A DNA stretch of 5,986 nucleotides from an uncultured Propionibacteriaceae bacterium (lineage in GTDB: Bacteria; Actinomycetota; Actinomycetes; Propionibacteriales; Propionibacteriaceae). Where the stretch lies: NCBI GenBank assembly GCA_937859105.1, contig CALMAD010000230.1:1-5986 (forward strand), written 5' to 3'. The notes beneath the pieces were generated by a model that was given only the letters and a program-made list of their open reading frames with translations, ran no database searches and was not told the DNA's origin. The translations under genes and the position numbers were made by a program. Every line of letters begins with the position of its first letter. Position 1 is the first letter of the stretch. Shown one piece after another: positions 5,104 to 5,986 of this stretch.

Positions 5104-5986
5104 GTCGCGCATGGACATGACGGGGCTCAGCGCGGCGCATCGACGGCTGTTGCTCCTGCTCATTCAGCAGGGGCCGCTGCGGCGGCGCGAGCTCGGCGCC
5201 CTCATGGATCTGAGCCCCGGCAGCATCACGCGGCTCACCAAGCCGCTCGAGGGGCGCGGGCTCGTCGTGGCGACCTCCGAGCAGGTGAACGCGACCGGGC
5301 GTCCGGTGCACCGGCTGGAGGCGGCCCTCCCCGCCGAGACGATCGTGGGCGTGTCGCTGAGCGGCGAGGCGCTGCGCGTCGTCCGGACCGACCTGCGCGG
5401 CCGGACGCTCGGCGTCGCGGCCGGGGTGCTCGACTCGGCCGAGCCCACGAGCGTGGTGGCGCGGATCGGCGACCTGGTCGAGGGTCTGACCGGCGAGCAG
5501 CCGGACTCCCGCACCGTCGGCCTGGGCGTCGGCGTGAGCGGCATCGTGCGGGGCGGGCGCGATGTCGTCCGGTCGTTGCACCTCGGTGACCGGCTCGTGC
5601 CGCTCGGACGGATGCTCGAAGAGCGGCTCGGCATCCCCTGCGTTGTCGCGAACGACGTCGCCGCCGTCGCGCTCGACGAGGCGTGGTTCGGCGTGGGTCG
5701 GGACGCCGGCTCATTCCTCGTCGTGACGGTCGGCGAGGGCGTGGGCGGCGCGGCGGTCTTCCGCGGGGTGGTCCCCGACGCCGAGGCCCACGGCATCGGC
5801 CTGCTCGGCCACCTGCCGGTCGCCGGCCCCGACGGACGGATGGTGCGGGCCGGCCAGACGCTCACGGACGTCGCGCTGCTGCGGCGGGCGGCGTCCGCGG
5901 GGTCGGCGGCGACGACCGCCGCCGAGGTAGCTGCTGGGCTGGACGCCGCGGCCGTGGCGGTGTTGGTCGACACCGCCAGTGAACAA
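5102..5986 (+). CDS. ROK-family transcriptional regulator (3' end outside the window)
   Basis: Probable sugar-responsive repressor of the divergent alpha-galactoside operon. The 295 codons visible run off the window edge; such regulators are usually about 380-400 residues, so the C-terminus is missing. Residues 8-72 form a winged helix-turn-helix (GPLRRRELGALMDLSPGSIT, then TGRPVHRLE). An ASKHA-type ROK domain follows: VGLGVGVSGIV (139-149), VVANDVAAVALDEAWFG (181-197, with N184-D185), GEGVGGAAVFRG (211-222) and IGLLGHLPV (232-240). The zinc-binding CxCGxxGC motif expected soon after that His is absent; the only cysteine seen is C180. The usual Glu of the E-x-G-H motif is also replaced (GLLGH). 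These losses argue for a regulator rather than a sugar kinase. In-frame ATGs lie at 5102, 5111 and 5117, and none has a Shine-Dalgarno sequence. I give the longest; a leaderless start at 5111 is equally possible (see the promoter entry). Confidence 0.93.
   Translation, partial: MSRMDMTGLSAAHRRLLLLLIQQGPLRRRELGALMDLSPGSITRLTKPLEGRGLVVATSEQVNATGRPVHRLEAALPAETIVGVSLSGEALRVVRTDLRGRTLGVAAGVLDSAEPTSVVARIGDLVEGLTGEQPDSRTVGLGVGVSGIVRGGRDVVRSLHLGDRLVPLGRMLEERLGIPCVVANDVAAVALDEAWFGVGRDAGSFLVVTVGEGVGGAAVFRGVVPDAEAHGIGLLGHLPVAGPDGRMVRAGQTLTDVALLRRAASAGSAATTAAEVAAGLDAAAVAVLVDTASEQ

Noticed and set aside
5903..5925. Perfect 9-bp inverted repeat with a 5-base loop (TCGGCGGCG arms), a possible hairpin or attenuator
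   Set aside because: It lies inside the ROK coding sequence in an Ala/Thr-rich stretch where GC-rich codons make such repeats common; there is no T-run after it and no gene end nearby.
5164..5973. Open frame of 269 codons on the minus strand opposite the ROK gene
   Set aside because: Ser/Thr/Pro/Arg-rich translation with no motif; the plus strand there encodes a convincing ROK regulator.

Overview
The window is GC-rich DNA whose codons strongly prefer G or C in the third position. The gene set is an alpha-galactosidase, a three-gene sugar ABC importer without its own ATPase, and a ROK repressor, with apparently leaderless starts. This fits a high-GC actinobacterium. That placement is an inference from gene content and base composition; no rRNA or other phylogenetic marker is present.

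Layout: four genes lie on the minus strand and read right to left as one operon. They are a cytoplasmic GH36 alpha-galactosidase (start about 5051, stop 2976), a lipoprotein sugar-binding protein (2979 to 1729), a MalF-type permease (1721 to 846) and a MalG-type permease (846 to 25). The junctions are a 4-base ATGA overlap, a 7-base gap with the ribosome binding site on the preceding stop codon, and a 1-base TGATG overlap. Co-transcription and translational coupling are therefore likely. On the plus strand, diverging from the operon, a ROK-family transcriptional regulator starts at about 5102 and runs off the right edge. It has an N-terminal winged helix-turn-helix and an ASKHA sugar-binding domain. 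No tRNA, rRNA, CRISPR array, insertion sequence or phage gene was found.

The only real intergenic region is the roughly 50 bases between the divergent starts. It holds the clearest regulatory signal in the window: a 23-bp near-perfect inverted repeat (10-bp arms, 9 of 10 pairs matching, 3-bp centre) at 5054-5076. The repeat covers the -10 element and much of the spacer of a credible operon promoter (TTGACC, 17 bp, CAGAAT). The predicted transcription start coincides with an in-frame GTG, so the alpha-galactosidase mRNA is probably leaderless and its start is GTG 5051, not the upstream ATG at 5102.

Working model: the lipoprotein captures an alpha-galactoside (raffinose, stachyose or melibiose class), the two permeases import it intact, and the intracellular alpha-galactosidase releases galactose. 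ATP hydrolysis would come from a shared MsiK-type ATPase encoded elsewhere. The ROK protein would repress the operon from the palindrome until an inducing sugar binds. The arrangement resembles known alpha-galactoside (msm/raf-type) loci. I see no evidence of a wholly new system; the notable points are the operator and leaderless promoter and the regulator's lost zinc motif.
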